IMG/VR virus record: IMGVR_UViG_3300025151_000246
Coordinates: 1-26,718 of that record
DNA length: 26,718 bases
DNA from: a virus
Reading direction: 5' to 3' (one strand)
Shown: positions 14,501-21,425 of the stretch, one piece after another
How positions within the stretch are numbered: position 1 is the stretch's first letter
Layout of the letters: every line of letters starts with the position of its first letter
Program-made: the position numbers and the translations under genes
The notes under the pieces: generated by a model
Database searches by the model: none
The model's input: only the letters and a program-made list of their open reading frames with translations
What the model was told of the DNA's origin: nothing

Positions 14501-15582
14501 GCCTGAACGAAGTAGGACTTTCTACAGGAACAATGGGGGTAATCGTAGGTGGGTTAAGTAACTCTAATGCATCAGCTTATGGGTTTATAGGTGGTGGTAG
14601 AACTAATACAATAGATGCTTATAATACTGATAGCTTGATCGTAGGAGGGTCCGGTAACACAATACATGCAAATGGTTTTAGTTTCGACACTTCTAGGGCT
14701 TCTATAGTTGGAGGTTGCAACAATACAATACAATGTATCTCAGATTGTAGTTTCCTTGGAGGTGGATGCGGTAACACAATAAACTGTAATTCTGTTACTA
14801 GCTTTATAGGAGGTGGATGCGGTAACACAATTGGCGCTACTACCTGTGCAGGAACAGTAGTAGGTGGTATAAGCAATTCCGCATCCGGAGCACAAGCCTT
14901 TATTGGAGGAGGAAGAGCTAATGCTACTAATAGTACGGTCGCAACAATAGTGGGAGGATGTAGCAACACTGTATCAGGTGGATGTAGTTTTATAGGTGGC
15001 GGTTGTGCCAACACAATCTCAGGTCAATGCAGCGGTATACTTGGGGGTGTTAGTAATAGTACACAAACCAAGTCTAATGCATTTATTATAGGTTCAGGAA
15101 TTATTGCACTAGGTTCAAATACAACCTTTGTTAATAATTTAGGATTTTACGGTTCATGTAACCAAAGTGCTTTAACTGGTACTGATAAAACCTCAGGTGA
15201 ATTAATATACACAGGAAATACCTCAGTAACTAAAGGATACCTATACTACTTAACAGAACCTACCTCAGGGAATTCCGGCTGGGCATTAGCTGATGCAGAT
15301 GCAGTATCAACAGGAACGAATATGCTTGCGATAGCTGCAGATACTGGAAATTCTTACGAAGTAGGTATGCTTGTGAGAGGATTTGCTAGATTTGCTTCTC
15401 GGTTTAATCTTACAGGCGGAACTATAGGATCTCCTCTTTATATGTCAACAACTGCAGGAGATATTACTTTAACTGCTCCTTCAGGAACAGGAGATATTGT
15501 AAGAGTAGTAGGACATTTAATAGACGATGCTCTTGAATTAATATACTTTAACCCAGATGGAGCTTGGGTAGAAATAGCATAA
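11548..15582 (+). CDS. Large collagen-like fibre with cysteine-rich beta-helix head (1344 aa)
   Basis: Domain order: N-terminal module (1-110) with GSGSTILDIQGSQGQLFSV and LFAVNDISGIPIL; collagen-like block 1 (about 111-332); beta insert (about 331-455) paralogous to that in the 829-residue fibre; collagen-like block 2 (about 456-705); a second copy of the N-terminal module (about 735-780: GSGSTVVDVQGSQGQLFSV, LFTVSDISGIPIL); a beta-helix-like repeat region (about 795-1180) with units of the form SFIGGGCGNTI; and a C-terminal beta head (about 1200-1344) with KGYLYYLTEPTSGNSGWALA and VRVVGHLIDDALELIYF. I count 22 cysteines in the repeat region, one just after it and none elsewhere. No self-cleaving chaperone motif is seen. 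It is probably a main receptor-binding or long side fibre; the receptor is unknown. Confidence 0.85.
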   Translation: MANEFKIKKGLIVNGSGSTILDIQGSQGQLFSVTDSLSGSLFAVNDISGIPILKVFSDDTVNMGTFGAEAIIASGSDVKLPNVPAGSSETKILLADSDGKVVTRTDLSLQGATGTQGATGPQGGTGSQGTNGTQGTTGPQGGTGSQGTTGSQGTTGTQGITGTQGTNGTQGITGPQGGTGSQGTTGSQGVTGTQGITGTQGTNGTQGSTGPQGGTGSQGGTGSQGTTGTQGITGTQGTNGTQGTNGTQGTTGPQGGTGSQGATGSQGGTGSQGATGSQGITGTQGTNGTQGTTGPQGTNGTQGTTGLQGTTGAPGTQGTTGETGAQGTTGNDGNFGGASFSYNFDTSVTNSDPGSGDLRLDNPTQNGATGIYIDDQDSEGTDIQSFMRTIDDSTSTIKGHVKISNKFDASQFIIFTISSLVENSGYFDITVSAIDSSASSPFSNGEEIIVTFARTGDKGDTGSQGSTGPQGGTGSQGTNGTQGTNGTQGTNGTQGTNGTQGTTGPQGATGSQGTNGTQGTNGTQGTNGTQGTNGTQGTTGDDGPQGTTGSQGTTGSQGITGTQGITGTQGTNGTQGSTGPQGGTGSQGTTGSQGVTGTQGVTGTQGTNGTQGTNGTQGTTGPQGGTGSQGTTGTQGITGTQGTNGTQGTTGTQGTNGTQGTTGPQGITGTQGITGTQGTTGTQGTNGTQGTTGTQGTTGALGITGDVNNRVITADGDGTVTGEGNLTFDGGTLMISGSGSTVVDVQGSQGQLFSVTDDLTGTLFTVSDISGIPILSVSSSATTIIDNNIIIGENSSMECFSPSVASSILGGSSHCIKDDYSTIAGGCDNCIEGCLGSIVGGSGNHICHSNTGVFIGGGCSNNAGFCSTMNAIVGGCGNTVNGPQASPQPGRYNIIGAGKGNSNSGGTSGILAGDFNLITSEGTGGSNVNSSGSFIGAGARNIITAADNTAIVAGCLNSSSADYSFIGGGAKNSITSNSGFIGGGCLNEVGLSTGTMGVIVGGLSNSNASAYGFIGGGRTNTIDAYNTDSLIVGGSGNTIHANGFSFDTSRASIVGGCNNTIQCISDCSFLGGGCGNTINCNSVTSFIGGGCGNTIGATTCAGTVVGGISNSASGAQAFIGGGRANATNSTVATIVGGCSNTVSGGCSFIGGGCANTISGQCSGILGGVSNSTQTKSNAFIIGSGIIALGSNTTFVNNLGFYGSCNQSALTGTDKTSGELIYTGNTSVTKGYLYYLTEPTSGNSGWALADADAVSTGTNMLAIAADTGNSYEVGMLVRGFARFASRFNLTGGTIGSPLYMSTTAGDITLTAPSGTGDIVRVVGHLIDDALELIYFNPDGAWVEIA
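11878..12543 (+). repeat. Collagen-like Gly-X-Y coding repeat, block 1 of 1344-aa fibre
   Basis: About 74 triplets mixing GPQGGTGSQ, GTQGIT and GTNGTQ units. The alternation of Gln and Thr (or Asn and Gln) in Y continues through the block. Confidence 0.9.
12913..13665 (+). repeat. Collagen-like Gly-X-Y coding repeat, block 2 of 1344-aa fibre
   Basis: About 83 triplets, with long runs of GTNGTQ (12980-13060 and 13080-13160) and GTTGTQ. This is the most DNA-repetitive stretch in the window and is likely to be prone to assembly collapse and to recombination with block 1. Confidence 0.9.
13930..15090 (+). repeat. Coding repeat for cysteine-rich beta-helix-like units
   Basis: About twenty units of roughly 14-20 codons, each with a core like (I/V)-(V/I/G)-GG-(C/G/S)-x-N-(T/S)-(I/V). 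The GGC codon context (GGAGGATGC/GGTGGATGC GGTAACACAATA) repeats nearly exactly at 14758-14772 and 14810-14832. The pattern resembles a right-handed beta-helix or YadA-head-like coil, but no exact family is recognised. Confidence 0.75.
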
Positions 15583-15591
15583 AAATAAAAA

Positions 15592-16272
15592 ATGGCTACA
15601 AAAAAAGATTTCGAATACGACTCAGGATTTAAAGAGAGAACTCTTAGTTTTGAAAAGGATAAAATAGTTTTTTCTAAAGATGGAGAAACTTATCAGGTAA
15701 TGATGAATTGGGAAAGGCCAATCATGAAAAGATCGGCTGAATGGGTTACTAACGGAGGAAAAGCAGAAAGCGTATTAGAGATAGGTTACGGCATGGGTAT
15801 AGCAGCATCATTTATTCAAGCATACCAACCAGACCAACATACAATAATGGAATTACATCCAAATATAGTAGAACGAGCAGAAGGATATGCTACCCAAAGA
15901 AATAAGTATTATAGTAGTTCCAAAGCAACAGCTCATAAAAGAGTAACTATATTGGGAGGTAAAGACTGGTATACTGAATTTCAAAAAGAATTTGGCAAAT
16001 CAGGACTACAACAATTTGATGCTATTTTCATAGATACTTATAATGATAATAATTTATATAAGTTAAAAGAGTATATTACTAAAATGCTTAAAGAAGGAGG
16101 TAGAATGACTTGGTGGAACCCCATGGAGGATAGACTACCAGACCCTGATATAAGAAAAGCAAGAAAAATAGAGTATGAAATTATTAAGATGAGCGACCAT
16201 AAAATTACAATCCCTACTAATAATTACCACAATACAAATGTATATTACATGCCAATGTATATAAGACAGTAA
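15592..16272 (+). CDS. SAM-dependent methyltransferase, GAMT/RMT2-like
   Basis: This 226-residue protein matches the plan of the guanidinoacetate N-methyltransferase / arginine N-methyltransferase 2 group. It has the MMNWERPIM segment (37-45; GAMT has VMERWETPYM), SAM-binding motif I VLEIGYGMGIAASFIQ (61-76), an acidic motif HTIMELHPNIVERA (83-96), and DAIFIDTYND (143-152), which matches the GAMT DGILYDTYP segment. MLKEGGRMTWWNP follows as the usual post-core strand. These enzymes methylate guanidino or arginine nitrogens. The substrate here is unknown: it could be virion protein, host protein or a small guanidino compound. The C-terminal 50 residues differ from GAMT. It lies nine bases after the large fibre in the same unit, suggesting a link to fibres. 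The fold is confident, the subfamily fairly so, the substrate not. Confidence 0.75.
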   Translation: MATKKDFEYDSGFKERTLSFEKDKIVFSKDGETYQVMMNWERPIMKRSAEWVTNGGKAESVLEIGYGMGIAASFIQAYQPDQHTIMELHPNIVERAEGYATQRNKYYSSSKATAHKRVTILGGKDWYTEFQKEFGKSGLQQFDAIFIDTYNDNNLYKLKEYITKMLKEGGRMTWWNPMEDRLPDPDIRKARKIEYEIIKMSDHKITIPTNNYHNTNVYYMPMYIRQ

Positions 16273-16276
16273 AGTT

Positions 16277-16978
16277 ATGCCAACAATTCCTACATCTAGG
16301 CAAAGCGATGTTGCCACTCTAGTAAATCAGCTTGATTCTACAGGATATACCTGGGCTGATACCAGAAATGCTGCAACTGCAACAGGCCCAAGCTCCTTAA
16401 TACCACAGACGACAGCCGCTAGAGCTTATAAAATAACAGGTGGTAGAGGAAACTACTGGGTTATTCAAAGACCAGCATTCGGATTCGACTTTTCAGGAGT
16501 TTCTGGGACTATTACCTCTATGACTTTAGGGTTATACAAAGGCACCACCGCATCAATTATGTCTAATATAATTGTAGTAAAAAATTCAAATACATGGTCA
16601 ACTGCTCCTGCAAATGATGATTATGATGTAGACCTTAGCACACCATATTCTAGTGCTTTTACTTTAAATTCATCAGGTGGATTAGGTGATCTTAAATCTG
16701 TGACTCTTAATTCAACAGCAATGTCAGATGCTGTAGGGAATAGTGACTTTAATATATCAGTTGTTGATAAAAATAACGATTATGATAACGTAGCTCCAAC
16801 AGGAATAACTTTAGGACAGTCTACATTTTATTTATATGATGTAAATTACTATCCAAGAATAGAGTATACTGCAGTAACGGGGTATGGGAATACTGTAGCA
16901 GGTGTAGTATCTGCTAATATAGGAAAAGTAACAGGTGTAGCTACGGCAAATGTTGATAAAGTAATAGGAGTACAGTAA
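16277..16978 (+). CDS. Beta-rich virion protein with C-terminal repeat
   Basis: This 233-residue protein starts four bases after the methyltransferase. Its core (about 30-200) has jelly-roll-like strands: YWVIQRPAFGFDFSGVSGTI, SMTLGLYKGTT and FNISVVDKNNDYD. The C-terminus has a short repeat, VAGVVSANIGKVTGVATANVDKVIGV, in which I.KV.GV units recur. Such tails occur on phage structural proteins and may anchor them. It is probably a minor fibre or adhesin with a carbohydrate-binding-like fold; no catalytic motif is seen. The late unit ends here, and a host-type promoter begins at the stop codon. Confidence 0.7.
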   Translation: MPTIPTSRQSDVATLVNQLDSTGYTWADTRNAATATGPSSLIPQTTAARAYKITGGRGNYWVIQRPAFGFDFSGVSGTITSMTLGLYKGTTASIMSNIIVVKNSNTWSTAPANDDYDVDLSTPYSSAFTLNSSGGLGDLKSVTLNSTAMSDAVGNSDFNISVVDKNNDYDNVAPTGITLGQSTFYLYDVNYYPRIEYTAVTGYGNTVAGVVSANIGKVTGVATANVDKVIGVQ

Positions 16979-17010
16979 TTTGGATTTTAGTAAATAAGTT
17001 CGTATATTAC
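16979..17010 (+). promoter_or_regulatory. Bacteroidetes-type promoter for enzyme unit 1
   Basis: TTTG at 16979-16982, 20 bases, then TATATTAC at 17003-17010, inside AATAAGTTCGTATATTA. It matches the known Bacteroidetes form TTTG-N(19-20)-TAnnTTTG except at the last bases. The same arrangement with the same 20-base spacer recurs at 22106 and 24444. Confidence 0.65.
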
Positions 17011-17031
17011 CTGTACTAGAAATAGGTTTTA

Positions 17032-18261
17032 ATGAAAAATAAAATTAGTTGTACTATTGTATCTATTATTATAGGTAGAGAGTTTTCTATAGATAAACTC
17101 CTAGACTATTTCTGTAATTTAAATAAACCTAATCAAATAAATCAGCTTAATTTAAACTTAGTTATAGGATGTGGTAATAATTTTACAAAACAGCTTAAAA
17201 ATAAAATTAAAGAATTAAAACTATCTGACAAATATGATAAAATATCTTTTATAGAAGGTAATAGAAGGTGTCATCCTGATTTAAACTGGGAAGAATGGGA
17301 ACAATATACTCGCAAAAAAGACATGCTTGTTAAACATGATTCTGCATTACAAAATATTAATATAGGATTACAATCAGTTAAAGAAGGAGGTTTTATTCAT
17401 TTTGTAGATGACGATACTATTCCCCCTTATTTTGCTTTACAAGATTTATACAATGCTTATAATAAAATAGAAAATTGCGGGATAGCAAGCGGAATTTACT
17501 TTAATAAAGAATGGTTAGGACCAACAGTAGTTACAGAAAAATACGAAACAAAAAGACGCATAGTAGCAAGTATAAGAAAAGATAAGTGGATAGAAACATC
17601 TATAGATGATCTTACAATCATAGATTATACTGATATAGGCTTTGTAGGAAACGGATGTATGCTTATCTCAGTTAAGGACATAGAAGAAGTTTTACCTTTG
17701 ACTGAAAATAGAGACTACTTTGATACTGATGCTCCTCCAGATTCTAAAATATGCCATAGAGTAAGACTATTAGGAAAAAAGATTAGTATAGTTCCGTCTA
17801 TAGTATGTAAACACTTAGATGATAAAGGAGAACCAGTAGGTCTATCTGAACATTACTTAGAAAAAATAAAGTATTCTAAAACTGCTAAAAAAATACTTTT
17901 TAGCAATTTTGATTCTAATATAGATTATAATAAGTTAACCTTAAGTTACGACAAAATTGTTATCTTAATATACGAAGAAACCATAAGAAATAAATATAAG
18001 AATAAACTAAAATACTTAGAACAAAATAAAGATATTAAATTAGTAAATAAAAGTATAAAACAAGTTGTAAGTCATTATGAACTAGATTTCAAAATTCAAC
18101 ATAATTTACTTAATTTACTAACTTTACAAGAGATGTACTTATATATCAGTGATAAAAGTGAATATAAAGTATATGCTCACAGATCTCAAGAAAATGATAT
18201 AAACTTAGTAGCTACATTAGATAGTTCTAACTTAAAAAATTTACTAAATACAAAATTATAA
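17032..18261 (+). CDS. Glycosyltransferase-like protein, GT-A fold
   Basis: This 409-residue protein looks like a GT-A (family 2-like) glycosyltransferase. The N-terminal strand KISCTIVSIIIGREFSIDKL is followed by a nucleotide-binding-like half. A FVDDDTIPP motif at 124-132 supplies the DxD (D126-D128) that binds metal and nucleotide sugar. GIASGIYFNK and FVGNGCMLIS are the usual acceptor-side strands. An acidic-then-PPDSKICHRVR segment with SIVCKHLDD (His) completes the catalytic half. About 130 C-terminal residues are Lys/Asn/Ile-rich and helical, with no recognised domain. No membrane segment or signal peptide is seen, so it acts in the cytoplasm. It is the first gene of a unit with a host-type promoter. 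Acceptors could be fibre Thr/Ser or host glycans; this is not shown. Confidence 0.75.
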   Translation: MKNKISCTIVSIIIGREFSIDKLLDYFCNLNKPNQINQLNLNLVIGCGNNFTKQLKNKIKELKLSDKYDKISFIEGNRRCHPDLNWEEWEQYTRKKDMLVKHDSALQNINIGLQSVKEGGFIHFVDDDTIPPYFALQDLYNAYNKIENCGIASGIYFNKEWLGPTVVTEKYETKRRIVASIRKDKWIETSIDDLTIIDYTDIGFVGNGCMLISVKDIEEVLPLTENRDYFDTDAPPDSKICHRVRLLGKKISIVPSIVCKHLDDKGEPVGLSEHYLEKIKYSKTAKKILFSNFDSNIDYNKLTLSYDKIVILIYEETIRNKYKNKLKYLEQNKDIKLVNKSIKQVVSHYELDFKIQHNLLNLLTLQEMYLYISDKSEYKVYAHRSQENDINLVATLDSSNLKNLLNTKL

Positions 18262-18519
18262 ATGATATCAAATAACAGAGAATTAACCGATGAGGAACTA
18301 AATATAGGTTCTTCACTACATAACAAGAGAATAGAATACTTAATTCAATTAGGAGAAATTAAGCTTTCAGAATTGGAAAATGAGAGAAGATTGGAAGAAG
18401 TATATACTAATATAGTAGAATTAAATACAAAAGAAAACTTATTTAAACAAGATATGTTTTCTAAATACGGTGAAGGACAGGTAGATTTAATAAATAAAAT
18501 ATATGTTAGAAACGTTTAA
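18262..18519 (+). CDS. Small coiled-coil protein, paralogue of 24509-24796
   Basis: This 85-residue protein starts directly after the glycosyltransferase stop. It is two helices with heptad-like spacing (EELNIGSSLHNKRIEYLIQ; ELENERRLEEVYTNIVELN) and ends FSKYGEGQVDLINKIYV. The helical plan and the tail align with the 95-residue protein at 24509 (ELTDEEL with KLSKEEL; KYGEGQVDL with KYGQGSIDL). Two-helix coiled coils of this size recall prefoldin-like or gp57A-like fibre chaperones, but no sequence identity to those is claimed. Its last 17 bases overlap the start of the dioxygenase gene. Confidence 0.75.
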   Translation: MISNNRELTDEELNIGSSLHNKRIEYLIQLGEIKLSELENERRLEEVYTNIVELNTKENLFKQDMFSKYGEGQVDLINKIYVRNV

Positions 18520-19168
18520 ATCAAAAGGGTTTATTCATCTACGTTCTGTATTAGATAAAGATCTTTTAAAATATACAAGAGACCTTGCTGTAGAGATGAA
18601 GTATAAGTATGCTTCATCTGTAGGGCAGTTAAGAGAATGGGGGACTGGTGTGTTTTGGTCAGGGTACGAAATGGCAAGTAAGCTAGATAAGAGGCTATAC
18701 GATTCCTATACTAGTCCTCTAATGTATGAACTATCTTCTTTACTATTAGAAACTGAACAACCATACTTATTTAATGATCAAGTAGTAGTTAAACTACCGG
18801 GAGAAGGCTTTGCTTTTGAAGCACATTACGATAATCAATACGGCCCTGACCCAGACGCTGCTTCTGAAGGAAAATATAAAACAGTAAATATATCTTGGAT
18901 ATTAGATGATATGCCATCTGAAACTGGACCTCTTATTTGTAGAAATAATCAAACAGGTGAATATGAAGAGTTAGTTGCAAAAGCAGGAGATGTAGTAGCT
19001 ATAGAAGGAAATACTTTACATGGATCTAATTTAAATATATCTAATAATATAAGAGGATTATATGCTTGTGTATACTCAACTCATCCAATAGGAGATTTTC
19101 ATAATAACACTAATTACCCATATCCACATTTTAAAGGTTTTTACAATGAAAAATTCCCTAAGATTTAA
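18503..19168 (+). CDS. 2-oxoglutarate/Fe(II) dioxygenase, PhyH-like
   Basis: This 221-residue protein has the double-stranded beta-helix iron site: HxD at H108 and D110 (EAHYDNQYG), distal His at H173 (NTLHGSN), and R184 eleven residues later (NNIRGLYA), which would bind 2-oxoglutarate. The overall plan, with an N-terminal FKSKGFIHLRSVLDKDLLKY helix-strand, matches the phytanoyl-CoA dioxygenase family, whose phage and bacterial members hydroxylate varied small molecules or side chains. The substrate is unknown. It overlaps its neighbours by 17 and 23 bases, which suggests tight coupled expression with the coiled-coil and methyltransferase genes. Its active-site residues look intact. Confidence 0.8.
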   Translation: MLETFKSKGFIHLRSVLDKDLLKYTRDLAVEMKYKYASSVGQLREWGTGVFWSGYEMASKLDKRLYDSYTSPLMYELSSLLLETEQPYLFNDQVVVKLPGEGFAFEAHYDNQYGPDPDAASEGKYKTVNISWILDDMPSETGPLICRNNQTGEYEELVAKAGDVVAIEGNTLHGSNLNISNNIRGLYACVYSTHPIGDFHNNTNYPYPHFKGFYNEKFPKI

Positions 19169-19718
19169 CCCACCTGAAAAGTGGAACCTAATGACCTCAG
19201 GTAACCGGTATTATATAGGGCTTAATTTACTTATAATTGATGTTCTTAATACCCTCAGTAATAAAACTAATTTGAAAATGTTGGAAATTGGTTCTTATAA
19301 AGGAGAATCTACTTTAATGTTTGCTTCATCTGGTATATTTGATGAAATACATTGTATAGATCCTCATCAAGGAAATGAAGAAGCAAATGACATATTTAAT
19401 GATAGCTGGCAAGAAATACAAAAAGAATTCAAATTAAATACAAGATATTTTGATAATATAATCTTACATCAAGATTATAGCTATAATATAGTTGATAAAT
19501 TTGAAGATGGTTATTTTGATTTCATTTATATAGATGGTTCTCATGAATATAAAGATGTAAGAAAAGACTTAGAGCTATATCTTCCTAAAACAAATCATCT
19601 CATAGGAGGACATGATTACCAAAAAGAATGGCCCGGAGTAATTAAGGCAGTAGAAGAAGTAATAGGAACACCGCATAAAACCTATATAGATGAAAGCTGG
19701 GCTTACTCTATAATTTAA
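19146..19718 (+). CDS. Class I SAM methyltransferase (TylF/CmcI-like)
   Basis: This 190-residue protein has motif I MLEIGSYKGESTLMFA (45-60), an acidic loop IHCIDPHQGNEE, and DFIYIDGSHEYKDVRKDLEL (125-144). The last motif is typical of the Methyltransf_24 / TylF-CmcI group that methylates sugar or small-molecule hydroxyls using a metal. LIGGHDY follows, with WPGVIKAVEEV as the usual C-terminal helix. It starts inside the 3' end of the dioxygenase gene. Its placement after a glycosyltransferase suggests sugar O-methylation; this is inferred. It is the last gene of enzyme unit 1; a late-type promoter follows. Confidence 0.8.
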   Translation: MKNSLRFNPPEKWNLMTSGNRYYIGLNLLIIDVLNTLSNKTNLKMLEIGSYKGESTLMFASSGIFDEIHCIDPHQGNEEANDIFNDSWQEIQKEFKLNTRYFDNIILHQDYSYNIVDKFEDGYFDFIYIDGSHEYKDVRKDLELYLPKTNHLIGGHDYQKEWPGVIKAVEEVIGTPHKTYIDESWAYSII

Positions 19719-19730
19719 ATGTATAAACGC

Positions 19731-19742
19731 TATTTATATAAA
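19731..19742 (+). promoter_or_regulatory. T4-late-like promoter for the second adhesin series
   Basis: TATTTATATAAA lies 11-22 bases before the ATG at 19753. Its spacing implies an extremely short leader. It is preceded by GC, as at the sites at 1263 and 6674. Confidence 0.55.
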
Positions 19743-19752
19743 AAGAAGTAAA

Positions 19753-20376
19753 ATGGGATTTCACAGAGGACCAAATATTGTTAGAGATGGATTAGTATTG
19801 TTATTAGATGCAGCATCATCAAGATCCTATCCCGGTAGTGGAACTACATGGTATGATTTGAGTGGAAATAATTTCGATTTTACATTAGATGGAAGTGGAA
19901 TAACTTATGACCAATCTGGGGCTGCACCCAATTTTTCATTAGCAGACGGAGGAGCTTCCTACTCAGGTACAATTACATCTAATACAAACTGCACTCTAGT
20001 ATTTTGGATTAAATCAAACGATATACAGGCATTATTTTGGCAAGGACAAAGCGGTAGTTACTATTTAGGTGCATTTAGATCCGGTAATAAAGAATATCAC
20101 TCTAATTTTGGAACACCCGATTATTATCAGAATACTGTAGAAAAATCAAATATTTACGATAATTTAAGAAACGGGCAGTTTAATATGGTTGAATTTAAAA
20201 ATGTTAATATGTCTTCTGTTACTGCTAATCATTTTAATCAATATGGTAGCTATACGTTTGGAACAGGTAACATAGCAGCAATTTACATGTATAATAGAAA
20301 CTTAACTAGCGATGAATCTACTCAAAACTATAATGCGTTAAAATCTAGATTTGTAAGAGATTCTGCAGAACCATAA
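19753..20376 (+). CDS. LamG/concanavalin-like adhesin module, copy 4
   Basis: This 207-residue protein has the full N-terminal family signature GFHRGPNIVRDGLVLLLDAA with SYPGSGTTWYDLSGNN, and the C-terminal MYNRNLTSDESTQNYNA...SRFVRDSAEP. The central strand TNCTLVFWIKSNDIQALFWQ is characteristic of these jelly-rolls. It is a divergent sibling of copies 1 and 3. The first gene of the second adhesin series, it has a late-type promoter just upstream, whereas the enzyme gene before it belongs to a host-type unit. An AAAAGAAG stretch before the ATG is the only possible ribosome-binding sequence. Confidence 0.8.
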   Translation: MGFHRGPNIVRDGLVLLLDAASSRSYPGSGTTWYDLSGNNFDFTLDGSGITYDQSGAAPNFSLADGGASYSGTITSNTNCTLVFWIKSNDIQALFWQGQSGSYYLGAFRSGNKEYHSNFGTPDYYQNTVEKSNIYDNLRNGQFNMVEFKNVNMSSVTANHFNQYGSYTFGTGNIAAIYMYNRNLTSDESTQNYNALKSRFVRDSAEP

Positions 20377-20388
20377 AAATAGTAAATT

Positions 20389-20721
20389 ATGTTTGAAAAC
20401 AGAAGATGGTTGGTCATACCAACAAGCCTAACAAGCTCGATTGATTTTAATCAAGTATTAGAATCATCAATAGATACTTTACGTCTATCTATAGACGGTA
20501 CACAGACCTTTGTTAAATACGAAGTAAATGAGATAACAGCATCATATGAAGAATACTATGAAGATGTTGATAACCCAGGTTCGTTTTTAACTTCGTCGAT
20601 AGAAGCAGGAGTATATGGAAGACCTTCAATCTACGATACCCAGTACGTAGAGTATAATCATTCAGATATTTTAGAATTGCTTTCTGGAGAAGAATGGGTA
20701 ATACAAGATGAATTAGCGTAA
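20389..20721 (+). CDS. Small unknown protein, possibly widespread in marine phages
   Basis: This 110-residue protein begins with strand-like RRWLVIPTSLTSSIDFNQVL and continues SSIDTLRLSIDGTQTFVKYE. From memory, this "WLVIP..SIDF..V...S.DTLR.S.DGT.TF.KY" pattern recurs in small proteins of marine T4-like phages next to fibre genes; I cannot confirm this here. It ends with an acidic helix (LELLSGEEWVIQDELA). It has no transmembrane segment. It joins copy 4 and copy 5 of the adhesin series; its stop overlaps the next start (TAATG). Function unknown. Confidence 0.75.
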   Translation: MFENRRWLVIPTSLTSSIDFNQVLESSIDTLRLSIDGTQTFVKYEVNEITASYEEYYEDVDNPGSFLTSSIEAGVYGRPSIYDTQYVEYNHSDILELLSGEEWVIQDELA

Positions 20722-21425
20722 TGTATACAGGGCCGGATATAGTAAGAAAAGGATTAATAAATAGCTGGAATCTAGCTTCAAATAGAAGTTATACTTCTGG
20801 TACAACTATTTACGATTTAGTAGGAACTGCTAATCTAACAGTTTATGGCTCACCAACATATAGCGATGAACAAATAAACGACGGGTATGGATTTATTACC
20901 ATGACCGATAACCAAATAACTAAGTACCTACAAGTAAGCAGTTTTTCATTTCCAACTACTGCTGTTTCAATAGAAATATGGTGTAGAACTGCAGATGCAA
21001 CTCAAAACCAGTCTTTAATAAGTTATGCTGTATCTGGGGATTCTAACGAGTCCTTACTTTTTTATGCAGGTTCCAGTTCTCAAAAAATGAATATATTTGG
21101 ACCTGTAGGAAGTCATTCATCCTATCAAGCCCTTACAGAAGATGCTTGGACTCAAGTTACATATACTAGACTAAGCTCATCAGGACTTACTAAACTATAC
21201 TACAACGGAGCACAAGTTAGATCAACTACTATGGCGGCCGGTACTAATTTTACTTCTGGCGGTACTTTAAATTTTGGACAGGAACAAGACTCAGAAGGAG
21301 GAGGATTTGACAGTAGCCAATGCTGGATTGGCGATTATTCTATTATAAGAATATATAATAGAGTTTTAGAATTAGAAGAAGTGCAGTTAAACTATAATGC
21401 ACATAAAAATAGATTTGGAATATAA
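20721..21425 (+). CDS. LamG-like adhesin module, copy 5
   Basis: This 234-residue protein begins YTGPDIVRKGLINSWNLASN with RSYTSGTTIYDLVG, a variant of the family N-terminus, and ends IYNRVLELEEVQLNYNA...NRFGI. The core strand AVSIEIWCRTADATQNQSL is a typical LamG strand, with TKLYYNGAQVRSTTM near residue 160. It is coupled to the genes on both sides by TAATG. The ligand is unknown. Confidence 0.8.
   Translation: MYTGPDIVRKGLINSWNLASNRSYTSGTTIYDLVGTANLTVYGSPTYSDEQINDGYGFITMTDNQITKYLQVSSFSFPTTAVSIEIWCRTADATQNQSLISYAVSGDSNESLLFYAGSSSQKMNIFGPVGSHSSYQALTEDAWTQVTYTRLSSSGLTKLYYNGAQVRSTTMAAGTNFTSGGTLNFGQEQDSEGGGFDSSQCWIGDYSIIRIYNRVLELEEVQLNYNAHKNRFGI

Noticed and set aside
18503-19168. Prolyl hydroxylase acting on the collagen blocks.
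   Set aside because: The family looks like PhyH rather than prolyl 4-hydroxylase, and the collagen blocks have very little proline, none of it in the Y position by eye.
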